From a virus, in the IMG/VR virus record IMGVR_UViG_3300029309_003192, positions 1 through 41,410 of that record: 41,410 bases of DNA; one strand, written 5' to 3'. The position numbers and the translations under genes were made by a program. Numbering within the stretch: the stretch's first letter is position 1; each line of letters begins with the position of its first letter. Positions 27,298-35,365 of this stretch are shown here, one piece after another. Below the pieces are notes generated by a model. The model made no database searches. It worked only from the letters and a program-made list of their open reading frames with translations, and was not told the origin of the DNA.

Positions 27298-27566
27298 TCG
27301 TCTTCCTCCAATCTAGCCAAGATGTCATACCCCAAATAAACTGCGTTCTCAGCAGCCTGCTCTTCACCCTGCATTGCTTGAGCCCAGTAAAGCAGTTGCT
27401 TAGCATCGTGTATGTTCAAATTTCTCACATCCTTTAGTGTCATGCTGTAGTGTGTCATCAGTAGATATTCCATTGCTTGTTTTTGATAGCGAAGCCGGTC
27501 ACTCAAAGGTCTCCCGTTGATGAAGTGCTTGATTTGTCCGACTTCGCTGGCCGAAAAACTAACCAT
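27291..27566 (-). CDS. Tail assembly chaperone, downstream (T-like) part
   Basis: The 91-residue helical product (QAMEYLLMTHYSMTLKDVRN, LLYWAQAMQGEEQAAENAVY) lies between the tail-tube gene and the tape-measure-like gene, as gpT does in lambda. Its frame is -1 relative to the gene at 27503-27838, and the two overlap by 64 nt. The ATG at 27566 has only a weak upstream AGG, so expression by -1 frameshifting from the upstream gene, or by reinitiation, is likely. A frameshift at the T5 run (27554-27558) would join 95 residues of the first product to 87 of this one, giving about 182 residues. The family assignment is by position and architecture rather than by a strong motif. Confidence 0.6.
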   Translation of the reverse strand: MVSFSASEVGQIKHFINGRPLSDRLRYQKQAMEYLLMTHYSMTLKDVRNLNIHDAKQLLYWAQAMQGEEQAAENAVYLGYDILARLEEDEW

Positions 27567-27838
27567 TCCATAACCTGACTTGGGTCTGGTAGGAGGCTGG
27601 TAAGTTTCTTACCGTCTTCTGGTGATAGGCTTTCTATGTCAAGTTCTATAGATTGCCCATCTGGATTTGTATAATGAAGCCAGTGACCGAAAGCATGCCG
27701 CCAGTAGTCTGAAAAATCTAGGCTACCATGCATCATCAGCGGAGCCACTTTTTGTATGTGGTAAAAAGTCAATCGCCGCTTACTAACTTCTATTGGTTTG
27801 CCATCTATCGTTATCTTACTCTTGTTCTCCTGTGACAT
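27503..27838 (-). CDS. Tail assembly chaperone, upstream (G-like) part
   Basis: The 111-residue product has an N-terminal beta-strand pair (KSKITIDGKPIEVSKRRLTF), a helical middle (FSDYWRHAFGHWLHY) and a Ser/Thr-rich low-complexity tail after residue 95 (KSDKSSTSSTGDL). Two-frame chaperone genes between tail tube and tape measure are widely conserved in long-tailed phages. The short form coats the tape measure, and the frameshifted form recruits tube subunits. The low-complexity end lies exactly in the overlap with the next frame, as expected if the overlap serves the second frame. Its start overlaps the gene before it by 23 nt. The ATG at 27838 has only a modest GTGAG site. Confidence 0.6.
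   Translation of the reverse strand: MSQENKSKITIDGKPIEVSKRRLTFYHIQKVAPLMMHGSLDFSDYWRHAFGHWLHYTNPDGQSIELDIESLSPEDGKKLTSLLPDPSQVMEWLVFRPAKSDKSSTSSTGDL
27554..27558 (-). promoter_or_regulatory. Candidate -1 ribosomal frameshift site (GTTTTTC on the coding strand)
   Basis: In the coding strand the 111-residue frame reads TTA GTT TTT CGG over this run of five T, which lies 11 nt inside the 64-nt overlap with the -1 frame. Slipping back one base on TTT gives TTT again. It is not a full X-XXY-YYZ heptamer, because the GTT codon does not re-pair well, so efficiency would be modest. No strong downstream hairpin was seen by eye. Confidence 0.35.
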
Positions 27839-28049
27839 ACTTACTCACTTCCTCGTCGGATAGTGCCTCTTCCAAGGGGCTATCCTCCAGTTTCAGGTGA
27901 GCGAATGGATTATCACTGGCTCTCCCTGCTTCTGGGTCAAAGAGGTATTCTCCACCCTCTTCCTCTTCTTCTTGTATATTGTCATTCATTTGCCTGTAAA
28001 AAACAGCCTCTAACACTGCGTTCATAGAGCGTCTTATTCTCATGGGCAT
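27816..28049 (-). CDS. Small acidic protein between tail tube and chaperones
   Basis: The 77-residue product starts with a basic helix (MPMRIRRSMNAVLEAVFYRQ) and continues as a strongly acidic chain with a run of five Glu and an acidic end. No family is recognised. It lies immediately after the tail-tube gene and overlaps the chaperone gene by 23 nt, so it may be part of the tail-assembly set, for instance an assembly cofactor. A strong GAGGAG site lies 5 nt before the ATG at 28049, so it should be well translated. The overlap and SD support it as a real gene. Confidence 0.65.
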   Translation of the reverse strand: MPMRIRRSMNAVLEAVFYRQMNDNIQEEEEEGGEYLFDPEAGRASDNPFAHLKLEDSPLEEALSDEEVSKYVTGEQE

Positions 28050-28058
28050 ATTATCTCC

Positions 28059-30101
28059 TCAACAATGGTAAATCGTATCCTCGCTAATTACTTTGATGTT
28101 TTGTGGCTTTATGTGCATCGTAGTGAACAAAAGCCCCTTGTCATCAGGCACAGGTATTGCTAAATCAGTTATGAAGTAATCGTCTGCAATGATTCTCAAA
28201 CTTGGGGTTGTGCCAGAGCCCGTTGATACCGGCTTTGTAAAGTGCAGCATGATAGTGCCCCCGGTTGCACCAACAGTCCCACCACGCTGTATGTGAGTTC
28301 TTAACTCATGGTAAAGAGCAGCATCTTGTAAAGCAATAGTAACTTCCATATCGAAGTTCTCTTTCCCCTCTCTAATTATTGATGCGTTACGAGTGCCGCC
28401 ATAAGGAATTTGCTTCGTGCTTAAATTATCAGAGTTTACCGTTTCGGCTATCGGGTTGCTTTGGATAGTGTGGAAAACTTCTACACCTGTCTTACCCTTT
28501 AACTCAAATGCACTAACGAATCCTAAGTTTTGGTCAAAAGCGCTGATTGTCCCGTTGTAAAACATAAACGGTTTTTCTGAGCCTTTTGCTATACCTGATG
28601 CCTTTTTCTCAGCCAGACCTGTGGCAATGTTTTGAAACATACGATTAGCAGTGTATCTGTCTCCCTTGTTAGCGCTTTCTAGTCTACCTGTATCAGTATA
28701 ACAAGAAAGAGCGTCGAATACAGCACGATACTTTAGTTCGGCGTCTACAGTGCTAGTCAATTCGTATTCAACTATCTTGCACCCTTTGAATATTCTAGTC
28801 AACTGTTTGGTGTCTCCGGTAGAGCCGGGCGCTATCGTAGTCTCGTTAGCAGCGTTGAATGAACCTAGGTCCCTAGTCCTTACACTGTGTTCTATAGAAA
28901 AACTTGGCACAGTTTCACCAGAGAACAGTAATCTTCTAACAGGGTTGAGTATTTTTTTATTAGTTCCTACATGAGGGCTACCAAATGGTTCTGGAGATAG
29001 AGTTCCATCATCTTGTCCATCATAGTATTTTCTAAGTTCTATACTGTCAGAAGTCGTGTGTTCAAACTGCCATCCGTCGTCAACATAAATACGAAAGCCT
29101 CCAGATATCTGTTCTATTGCACTTATTCTTCTACATTCACTACTTTCTGCCCACTCAAAGTGATGAGCGTCTGATGATAAGCCTGCACCGTTTGGCCAGT
29201 AAATATTGCTACTGGCCCCTGAATCTGGCGCTTTGTAAGTAGTAGTTGGAACTAGTGTGCTATCTTTGATAAGTAAGTAATTACCTACTGCGGCAGTGGC
29301 ACCTTTTATAGTAAGGCTAGCAACATCAACATGGCTTTGACCCGGATGTATATTTTTCAATGGATTTACCGCAGAACCAGAAGATGCGATTCCACAGGCT
29401 GTCTGGTCAACGACTTCTCTACCAAGGCTATAGTAAAGCCACTTTGGACTATGTAGCGGCATTTCTATAGAACCGCCCATGTGATGGACTTTTCCTGTTT
29501 GTTGAACTGCGACTTGTCTACCCAAACCAACTACATGATAACTGTGCAAATCTACCTTAGTGTCAGGCAATGTCATGAACGAAGCCAACCCTAGGAAGCC
29601 GTCTATCAAACTAGCCTCCTTTGTATCAGAGGCATTTGCGTGTAATACGGTTTCGTTGTTTCCGGCAACTGTTGGTAACCCTGTTGAGTGAAAGAATATA
29701 CTGTCGCCTGTTCCACTATTGATGGTCGGTTGAGTAAGAGCGGGGACTATTTTTATTTTAGTAACAGAGTCAAAGGTATGGTCTATGATTGTATAGAGTC
29801 TACTTTTCATGTCGGTGTAGTAAAACAGAGAGAAATTGTTTTGACCAGATGCAGTAGAATGAAATGACATCTTTTGACCGATTAACATACCTACGGGTAT
29901 TTTCAATGCAGCCTTGGCGCTTTCAAACACACTAGCGTTACCAGATGCTGTTCCGGCAAATACTATCTCTGTGTGAGTTGGATTAGTAAGGTCTGTTGTA
30001 GCAGTCCATGTGCATGGTTCACCGTGCTCAATCATCAAACTAGTCTCATGTCCCATGACAACCTCAGAGACATCACCTTTGAAATGAGCACCAAAACTCA
30101 C
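28059..30101 (-). CDS. Major tail tube protein-like, extended
   Basis: The 680-residue product shows the features of tail tube proteins: GSIEMPLHSPKWLYYSLGRE (about 230-250), the strand LPTFSIEHS-type segment seen here as VPSFSIEHSVRTRDLGSF, KGCKIVEYELTSTVDAELKY (a standard tube strand pair), EKPFMFYNGTISAF and a C-terminal set of strands up to MHIKPQNIKVISED. Tube subunits stack as hexamers around the DNA channel. It is much longer than the usual 150-350 residues. Extra beta segments, including two like the small beta module (about 80-150 and 265-370), account for the excess and probably stick out from the tube. The start is GTG at 30101 (GGAG upstream), overlapping the previous stop as GTGA. 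Confidence 0.66.
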   Translation of the reverse strand: MSFGAHFKGDVSEVVMGHETSLMIEHGEPCTWTATTDLTNPTHTEIVFAGTASGNASVFESAKAALKIPVGMLIGQKMSFHSTASGQNNFSLFYYTDMKSRLYTIIDHTFDSVTKIKIVPALTQPTINSGTGDSIFFHSTGLPTVAGNNETVLHANASDTKEASLIDGFLGLASFMTLPDTKVDLHSYHVVGLGRQVAVQQTGKVHHMGGSIEMPLHSPKWLYYSLGREVVDQTACGIASSGSAVNPLKNIHPGQSHVDVASLTIKGATAAVGNYLLIKDSTLVPTTTYKAPDSGASSNIYWPNGAGLSSDAHHFEWAESSECRRISAIEQISGGFRIYVDDGWQFEHTTSDSIELRKYYDGQDDGTLSPEPFGSPHVGTNKKILNPVRRLLFSGETVPSFSIEHSVRTRDLGSFNAANETTIAPGSTGDTKQLTRIFKGCKIVEYELTSTVDAELKYRAVFDALSCYTDTGRLESANKGDRYTANRMFQNIATGLAEKKASGIAKGSEKPFMFYNGTISAFDQNLGFVSAFELKGKTGVEVFHTIQSNPIAETVNSDNLSTKQIPYGGTRNASIIREGKENFDMEVTIALQDAALYHELRTHIQRGGTVGATGGTIMLHFTKPVSTGSGTTPSLRIIADDYFITDLAIPVPDDKGLLFTTMHIKPQNIKVISEDTIYHC

Positions 30102-30571
30102 GGTATCAACTCCGCTAGTATAACTACTTCTACTTGGAATGTGTGTCTGAACAATTTCTTAGTTCGGTCTGATAAGTCAGTTCTGGTTTTGAGCACCATG
30201 CGGTCAAAGTTGATGCCGTCGCCTTTGCGATTTACATGGATGACTCTTCTCATTTCGTTTTCCATTTTTCGCAATCTTGAACGACCCCTTGATGTTCTCA
30301 TATCTATTGTGATATTATAACGAGTAGTTACAAAATTATACATCAAATCAGGCACTTCTTCGTTCTGCGCTGTTTCATAGCACAGTATGTAATCGTGCCT
30401 CTGCAAATCGACACGCTTCCCTCTCTCAGGCGTTTCGTTGGCAATGTCTACAATTATTGGTTTTACATTGTCAGTGTTGCCTCTGTTCCAACCGGCCCCT
30501 GTCCCAGCATCATGATTGGCTGTGAGTATGTCAATGACGGTTTCAAGTGGCTCTTTGAATGTAGCAACCAT
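30098..30571 (-). CDS. Putative tail terminator / neck protein
   Basis: The 157-residue product has an N-terminal helix (EPLETVIDILTANHD), a strand pair over HDYILCYETAQ, RYNITIDMRTSRGRSRLRKM and a final strand VEVVILAELIP. This helix-then-sheet order and size fit tail terminator (gpU-like) or tail-completion proteins, which cap the tail tube and join it to the head. It lies between the adaptor and tail-tube genes, the usual place for this protein. Its ATG shares one base with the adaptor stop (TAATG), and it overlaps the tube gene by 4 nt. There is no good Shine-Dalgarno, so reinitiation is likely. Family identity is by size, order and pattern. Confidence 0.58.
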   Translation of the reverse strand: MVATFKEPLETVIDILTANHDAGTGAGWNRGNTDNVKPIIVDIANETPERGKRVDLQRHDYILCYETAQNEEVPDLMYNFVTTRYNITIDMRTSRGRSRLRKMENEMRRVIHVNRKGDGINFDRMVLKTRTDLSDRTKKLFRHTFQVEVVILAELIP

Positions 30572-32148
30572 TAGGAGAACACCACCACTTCTTTGTAGCG
30601 GGCTAACAGTTCTTCTGCTTCTTTTCTAAACAATTGAATCTTAGAACCTAAATCCACATTTTGCCCGCCCTCCGGTATCAAAACGCTACGGTCATCTGAT
30701 AGCAACAAGTCAGCCGCTACCATCTTAGTAGCAGCCTCTTCTATGGCTTTTTCAAGATATCTTTCACCATAGATGTAAGATACCTTGACAGAGTTGTGCT
30801 CAAAGAAAGGATAGGAATTGTTAAAGTAAATTATACCCATCTCTGCATCTAACCACCAATCACGCAGTCTTGCTTGGTCACCACTAGACGAACCTGCTTG
30901 TAGGTCCAATTGAAATTGATGCTGAGTTATAGTTCCTGCGATTGCTCCTAAAGTGCCTGTCACTGCTGCACATCCTGTAAAAGTTGTAGCAGTTTTTGCT
31001 GTATATCTGAATATATCTCCACTAGCGTCTATGCATACGCCTGAATTGAGAAAACCGCTTGTTGAATCTACGGCGATTGTTTTAGAACCATCTGATTCTG
31101 TAGTGAGACTAGCAAATGTAGCAGTTGCTGTTGAAGTCTGTGACAAATCGATGCCACTAGATGCTACAATAGAACATTTTTCTCCACCTTTAGTCTGCCT
31201 CATGCTCGTAACTTTGAGTTGTCCATTACCGTAATCAGCATTAGCCGAAGCAAGAAACTCGTTGTGAACTGCGATGTTAGATGTAGAGCCTTCGAGTGTG
31301 AATGCTGGAGCAAACTCTACAGCAGCCTTACTTACCCTATCTTCTTTATTAATCAGGTCGGCTAAGTTTTGAGCAGCAGTGACCTTGTCAAAATCCTTTC
31401 TCCAAGTAGTCGAGGAAGTTCCTATTGAAAGTAAAGCAGAACTACCGTTACCGGGTGAAAGTGCAATATTACCATCAGTCGTAGTTAAATCATCAGGAAG
31501 TGTTATACGAACCTCTGCTCCGCATATCTCTCTGTAATCTTCGCCTTGCCACATTTCTATTCTTAGCATCTGTTGGACATTCCTAAACAGCAATGGCGTA
31601 GTTCCGACATAATCAGTAAAGTATCGGCGCCTGTATGGTTTGTATGTATCAAAATTAAGATACTCTGCCGCTACAAGATATGGCCTCCAAGCGTTGTGAG
31701 TATAGTTGTCTATACGGTCTTGAACTTCCTTAATTCTGGTTTCGACTATTGACTTTTTCATGCCACGAGTTTTGCCGTTAGTGAACGAGGCTTGGTTTTC
31801 GACAAAGGTGTTTGCGGCTGTAGTAAAATTGCCGTGAGTAAAAGATGTGTCGGTGACCAACTTGACTCCACTAGCGCCGCCGTTTGATGTAGATGTAATG
31901 TTCAATTCTACGCCTAAAGGGTCTGTATCGCTGTAAACAAGCACTGTGTCTCCGGCGCTAAATCCTACATTTCTAAAATCGCCACCAGTGACAAACACGC
32001 CATCAGACACAGAATTAGCGCTAGCCGCCACCGCTTCACTAGGTCCAATACCAAGTAAGTCTGCTACCTTTTGGGCAGTAGTATAGACTATTGCATCAGG
32101 GTCAAGAGGGCGAGTCTCAGGCTCTCCGGGTGAAAATACTACAGGCAT
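30571..32148 (-). CDS. Putative head-tail adaptor with inserted beta domains
   Basis: The 525-residue product starts with VYTTAQKVADLLGIGPSEAV, like adaptor proteins that begin with a helix binding the portal. It continues with RIKEVQDRIDNYTHNAWRPY (about 130-160) and ends with VKVSYIYGERYLEKAIEEAA and MVAADLLLSD, a helical end typical of head-tail connectors. Between these ends are inserts: a beta module near 45-110, a helix ending NLADLINKE (about 260) with following strands, and DSTSGFLNSGVCIDASGDIF (about 360-380). The adaptor ring sits under the portal. Its length, about 3-5 times that of a simple adaptor, reflects these inserts. AAGGGG precedes the ATG. Confidence 0.6.
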   Translation of the reverse strand: MPVVFSPGEPETRPLDPDAIVYTTAQKVADLLGIGPSEAVAASANSVSDGVFVTGGDFRNVGFSAGDTVLVYSDTDPLGVELNITSTSNGGASGVKLVTDTSFTHGNFTTAANTFVENQASFTNGKTRGMKKSIVETRIKEVQDRIDNYTHNAWRPYLVAAEYLNFDTYKPYRRRYFTDYVGTTPLLFRNVQQMLRIEMWQGEDYREICGAEVRITLPDDLTTTDGNIALSPGNGSSALLSIGTSSTTWRKDFDKVTAAQNLADLINKEDRVSKAAVEFAPAFTLEGSTSNIAVHNEFLASANADYGNGQLKVTSMRQTKGGEKCSIVASSGIDLSQTSTATATFASLTTESDGSKTIAVDSTSGFLNSGVCIDASGDIFRYTAKTATTFTGCAAVTGTLGAIAGTITQHQFQLDLQAGSSSGDQARLRDWWLDAEMGIIYFNNSYPFFEHNSVKVSYIYGERYLEKAIEEAATKMVAADLLLSDDRSVLIPEGGQNVDLGSKIQLFRKEAEELLARYKEVVVFS

Positions 32149-32192
32149 CTGTCATCCCCTTAACTAAGCCATGACACGATACATGATTAAAT

Positions 32193-32477
32193 CTACTGCT
32201 CTTTCACTCCTAGATTGAAGTCCATTTGTTTGCCGCATGTCCTACACTTATCGACCCAACAGAAGTAAAGCATACCGCAATGTTTGCATCGTGTGCCGCT
32301 ACCAATGTTCAGAACATCGCCAGCATTCTTGTTACGGTTACGCTGCTTCATAGTAAACCCAGCAAGTGGGTTATCTTCGTTGGTTCTAATGGATGCACCA
32401 TATGATTCGTCTAGCCTGATACCACGCTTTTGTAAACGCTTTATATCGTCAAGGCCAAGATTACCAAACGATTGCAT
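32193..32477 (-). CDS. Small zinc-ribbon protein in the head module
   Basis: The 94-residue product has a C-terminal zinc ribbon: C64-x2-C67 and C78-x2-C81, with an additional C73 between them (TRCKHCGMLYFCWVDKCRTC). The N-terminal 60 residues are basic and may be helical. It lies among head-completion genes, 10 nt after the small gene before it and 44 nt before the adaptor gene. This 44-nt gap is one of the larger ones in the late block and is AT-rich. A packaging cofactor, a minor head protein or a regulator of late genes are all possible. No family is recognised. Confidence 0.7.
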   Translation of the reverse strand: MQSFGNLGLDDIKRLQKRGIRLDESYGASIRTNEDNPLAGFTMKQRNRNKNAGDVLNIGSGTRCKHCGMLYFCWVDKCRTCGKQMDFNLGVKEQ

Positions 32478-32486
32478 GTCTGCTCA

Positions 32487-32693
32487 TCACGCTTTGTAAA
32501 TGATTACCAAATAAGCGTTTCCTAGAACATTAAGCATTTCTATACCAACAATGGTGTCGGCTGTGTTAGCATCTGTTACAGCATCAAAGCCTGCATCCAA
32601 AAGAGTCTGAATAGCAGTTGCTCCTGAAAAGTCACCCGGTGGTAAAGGACCAACGACTTTTGATTTTAAGTTACCTAGACTTGCACTGCCCAT
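32487..32693 (-). CDS. Small hypothetical head-module protein
   Basis: The 68-residue product begins MGSASLGNLKSKVVGPLPPG, has one helix (TAIQTLLDAGFDAVT) and ends with a hydrophobic strand (YLVIIYKA). It is neither clearly membrane-bound nor secreted. A GAGGTG site lies 6 nt before its ATG, so it is probably a real gene. Its place between putative capsid-associated proteins suggests a minor head or neck protein, but no family is recognised. Confidence 0.6.
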   Translation of the reverse strand: MGSASLGNLKSKVVGPLPPGDFSGATAIQTLLDAGFDAVTDANTADTIVGIEMLNVLGNAYLVIIYKA

Positions 32694-32715
32694 TTAAGAC
32701 ACCTCACTGGGTGAA

Positions 32716-33276
32716 TCAAGCCCTGCTACCCAGAATAAAAAATCTACCTACATTCTTAAGATTAGTATTAGTAGCAGAATCGCTTCCATGACTAAATACC
32801 ACTCTTTTGTTTGTTTCATCTACATTTACAGTAAAGTCACCGGACTTAAGAGTTATCGCCCCGGTATTAGGTCCGAATTTTCTGAGCACTGTGTTATCAG
32901 ATACATCGTGAAGAAGTTTTCCAGTGAATGGTATAGTTGTTGCGCCCAAGTTGGTCAAACCGTTTGTCCCTATAGTTCCCAATCTTTTCAATACCCCTGA
33001 GTCTTCAAAATAAACATCCTCTTGATTGTTAAAAATCGTGCGAGCATCTGTAGTTTTGACAGTTATACTGTTTGCGCCTGCGGTAAAATTACCGTCAACT
33101 ACAACGCCCGTAGAGAAAGTAGATAACAAGTGTCCACCCGCTGCAAGCACTGTGCCTAGTAGACCGTCATAAGAGATACTACCGCTTAATCCGGTGTTAT
33201 CTCTTGGGTCAATTGTTCCTGTTATCATAAGTAAATCACCTAATACATGCGGTCTTGGGTCTATTGTTATCGGCAT
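32716..33276 (-). CDS. Putative capsid-associated beta protein
   Basis: The 186-residue product is almost entirely beta: ITIDPRPHVLGDLLMITGTI at the start, then the small beta module (QEDVYFEDSGVLKRLGTIGT, about 87-106) and a final ITLKSGDFTVNVDETNKRVV. It has no cysteine and no enzyme motif. Its ATG shares a base with the previous stop (TAATG). Decoration, head-fibre or neck-fibre roles are plausible for a beta protein of this size between the capsid and adaptor genes. I do not recognise a named family. Confidence 0.6.
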   Translation of the reverse strand: MPITIDPRPHVLGDLLMITGTIDPRDNTGLSGSISYDGLLGTVLAAGGHLLSTFSTGVVVDGNFTAGANSITVKTTDARTIFNNQEDVYFEDSGVLKRLGTIGTNGLTNLGATTIPFTGKLLHDVSDNTVLRKFGPNTGAITLKSGDFTVNVDETNKRVVFSHGSDSATNTNLKNVGRFFILGSRA

Positions 33277-33707
33277 TATTCTTCAACTCCGTCTGTCTTT
33301 ACGATAGTGTCTTCTGTTATAGTTTCTTCTACAACTTTTTCTGCTACAGACTCAAGAGCGACCTCCTCAACCACTGGCTCTGGAGCCGGTGGATTGAGTG
33401 TGGTCTTTACTTTGTCCAAGAGTTTTGCTTTAGTAGCATACCCTGTTACAGTTACTCCTTTGTCTTTCAACCAACCTGTAATATCTTTCTTAGTCCAGCC
33501 TGAATCGGGTAGTCCGTCGTTTCCTTCGTCTGCTGTGATACCTTCGTCGCCTTCTATGATTAGATTCTTAGGACCCTTTTGTCTTGCCCAGTGTCTGTAT
33601 TTGTTAAGCCACTCTTGGGAAACTTCTCTAACTTCGCCACGATACATTTCTGTGTCGTCTCGCAATTTGAGATAAGGGTTAGAACCTATGTAGGTTATCT
33701 TGGGCAA
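33276..33707 (-). CDS. Head protein with HeH/SAP-like helix-extended-loop-helix motif
   Basis: The 143-residue product has an N-terminal strand pair (ITYIGSNPYLKLRDDTEMYR) of the type found in phage head proteins near the capsid gene, a WxxxD-type helix-turn-helix stretch at 71-104 (WTKKDITGWLKDKGVTVTGY then ATKAKLLDKVKTTL) that fits the HeH/SAP motif, and an acidic C-terminal tail rich in Glu, Pro and Val. HeH-bearing proteins are frequent next to major capsid genes in tailed phages, where they are thought to bind DNA or the head interior. The start is a TTG at 33707 with GAGG four bases before it. Known from the family: location. Inferred: DNA contact in the capsid. Confidence 0.66.
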   Translation of the reverse strand: MPKITYIGSNPYLKLRDDTEMYRGEVREVSQEWLNKYRHWARQKGPKNLIIEGDEGITADEGNDGLPDSGWTKKDITGWLKDKGVTVTGYATKAKLLDKVKTTLNPPAPEPVVEEVALESVAEKVVEETITEDTIVKTDGVEE

Positions 33708-33718
33708 GTTTCCTCACC

Positions 33719-34141
33719 TCAAGCCACTATCATCAAACAAGTTACTAATGCATCGGATGTTCCAGTTACCTTGAAAGTCGCTACACCGCTAGCGCTGATT
33801 GCTTCTTTTAGTGTCACTCCTGCTGCTGCCGTAGAGTTGTCACCTACGATTACTGCCTGAATTCTCGATGCATTACCAGATAAAATCAGTGTCTCATTGT
33901 TTACTAACCCTGTGGTAAATCTTCCCATAACTAGTTTAAGTCCCTTTACTGCGTTTCCATCGGTGTTAGAGGCGTTAAAACCTGCTAATGAACCCGGATA
34001 AGAACCACCTGCATTTCCATCCAACCAATTTGTATCATCGACTGGTGTCCCTGCATATAGGTCTAAAACTAAGTCTTCTGTGAAAACTGCACTGTTCAAA
34101 GTTGTATATATAATTCCGCTTGCTCCTGTTGTTGCTGCCAT
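33719..34141 (-). CDS. Putative capsid decoration protein
   Basis: The 140-residue product is a Gly/Ala/Thr-rich beta protein (ASGIIYTTLNSAVFTEDLVL, VKGLKLVMGRFTTG, ASGVATFKVTGTSDALVTCL). It is encoded directly after the major capsid gene, where decoration or cement proteins are usually found. There is no helix-rich part and only one cysteine, near the C-terminus. The gene is separated from the capsid gene by 40 nt containing a strong GGAG site and an A-rich stretch. It should be made in large amounts if it decorates the capsid. Identity is inferred from position and composition only. Confidence 0.55.
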   Translation of the reverse strand: MAATTGASGIIYTTLNSAVFTEDLVLDLYAGTPVDDTNWLDGNAGGSYPGSLAGFNASNTDGNAVKGLKLVMGRFTTGLVNNETLILSGNASRIQAVIVGDNSTAAAGVTLKEAISASGVATFKVTGTSDALVTCLMIVA

Positions 34142-34181
34142 ATTTAATCATCTCCTAATATTTTTTTCTCCATCATTATCC

Positions 34182-35351
34182 TCATTGTAGGTCACGGATT
34201 GAACCCATACCTCCAAAGAAAGTTGTCCATACTTCACCCATGGTTCGGTAAAGTCCTTCCTGACCCAATCTGTTGATTGCGAATGGGTCACCAGTTTCGA
34301 TACCGGACTCAAAGTATTGTGTAGGTTTAGCAGTGCTGTAGTAGATGTAATCAGTGTCTAGCATGTAAATTCTGCTAATACCGTCAGCCTCCACATCCTT
34401 GGATGGGATAATTGGAACACCGTTGTAAGTAGCCACGATAAATCCTGCTTCCATACCCGGAACACCCTTCACACCGTTGTAAGTTGGGACTACTCTCTTC
34501 TCTTCCATGAACCTCTGTTGGCTCTGCAATAGTTGTTGAAGCCTCATCAAAGTATCATAGCCCATCAGCATAACCTTTGGATTTCCACCTCTCTGCCAAA
34601 TCTTCCTGAATAATTCATCAAAATGGTCAAGAGATAGAACTCTGTTAGTAGGAGTTCCAGAAACACCGTTAACCGACATCTCAGCGTTAGCCCATGATGC
34701 GTTAGCCTCACGGTCTATTGAATAGATATCTAAGTCAGTTGCTGCACTGATGTGACCTGTTCCGTCTGCAATTGCACTTGTGCTGGTAGTTAGAGAGCCA
34801 GCGTGAGCAGCGGTGATTCGGTCAAGCGACTCGATATCATTACCTGCTGGGTTGTCAGCGTCTCTAAGTAGCATCTTGTTAATCATCTCTGCGTGGTGCT
34901 TACCCATTTCCTCTTTCAATACTGAGCGAATGTCACCTAGACCGTCATCCTTGTCGTTAAGGAAGATTGCTACCTCAGACATATCGAATGAATGAGCGAT
35001 GGTTTTTGGCTTTGCTGCAACATTTTGGAAAGTTGGTTTTTGGGTCTCTGGTAGAGTGCCATTCTCTGCAATTCCACCGCCAACGGTAGCAGAAGGCTTA
35101 GCGGTTACTACACGCCATCCACTTCTGTCCCATGGCTTCTTAGGTAGGATAGAGAAAGCGTTGAACTCTTGGTTCAACTGACTCCATACTTTTCTACCGT
35201 AGATTGCTTGGTATGTTCCTGCTGTTGTGCTCAATAGAGGAGCATCTGCTTTCAATAGTTCTGAACCTGTGTAGGAATATCCCATGCTTTGTCCAGCACC
35301 GTAGTAGTAGCGCTCCATATCATTTACTGTTCTCATATAATTTCTTGCCAT
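34182..35351 (-). CDS. Major capsid protein, HK97 fold
   Basis: The 389-residue product has the order expected for HK97-like capsid proteins: an N-terminal arm (about 1-60), the E-loop with the strand WDRSGWRVVTAKPSATVGGG (about 74-95), the spine helix with MSEVAIFLNDKDDGLGDIRS then LKEEMGKHHAEMINKMLL (about 123-160), the P domain and A domain (LDHFDELFRKIWQRGGNPKV, MLMGYDTLMRLQQLLQSQQR) and a C-terminal strand (PIIPSKDVEADGISRIYMLD). It forms hexamers and pentamers of the icosahedral head. There is no long delta (scaffold) domain, which fits a separate scaffold in the protease gene. Its Shine-Dalgarno is perfect (see 35359-35365), as expected for the most abundant virion protein. Order with the protease is the standard one. 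Confidence 0.88.
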   Translation of the reverse strand: MARNYMRTVNDMERYYYGAGQSMGYSYTGSELLKADAPLLSTTAGTYQAIYGRKVWSQLNQEFNAFSILPKKPWDRSGWRVVTAKPSATVGGGIAENGTLPETQKPTFQNVAAKPKTIAHSFDMSEVAIFLNDKDDGLGDIRSVLKEEMGKHHAEMINKMLLRDADNPAGNDIESLDRITAAHAGSLTTSTSAIADGTGHISAATDLDIYSIDREANASWANAEMSVNGVSGTPTNRVLSLDHFDELFRKIWQRGGNPKVMLMGYDTLMRLQQLLQSQQRFMEEKRVVPTYNGVKGVPGMEAGFIVATYNGVPIIPSKDVEADGISRIYMLDTDYIYYSTAKPTQYFESGIETGDPFAINRLGQEGLYRTMGEVWTTFFGGMGSIRDLQ

Positions 35352-35358
35352 TCATATT

Positions 35359-35365
35359 CCTCCTT
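35359..35365 (-). promoter_or_regulatory. Full-consensus Shine-Dalgarno of the major capsid gene
   Basis: AAGGAGG on the coding strand lies 7 nt before the capsid ATG at 35351 and includes part of the protease stop codon. It is the longest match to the 16S anti-SD in the window, against 4-6 bases elsewhere, and would favour capsid synthesis over its operon neighbours. Confidence 0.7.

Noticed and set aside
32149-32192. TTTAAT-containing gap before the adaptor gene as a promoter
   Set aside because: The spacing to the ATG and the partial match to an archaeal TATA box are not convincing, and an AAGGGG site supports translation from a longer mRNA.
34142-34181. AT-rich gap after the capsid gene as an internal promoter
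   Set aside because: The A-rich stretch has no proper TATA box at the right distance from the next ATG, and a strong ribosome site there explains expression from the long transcript.
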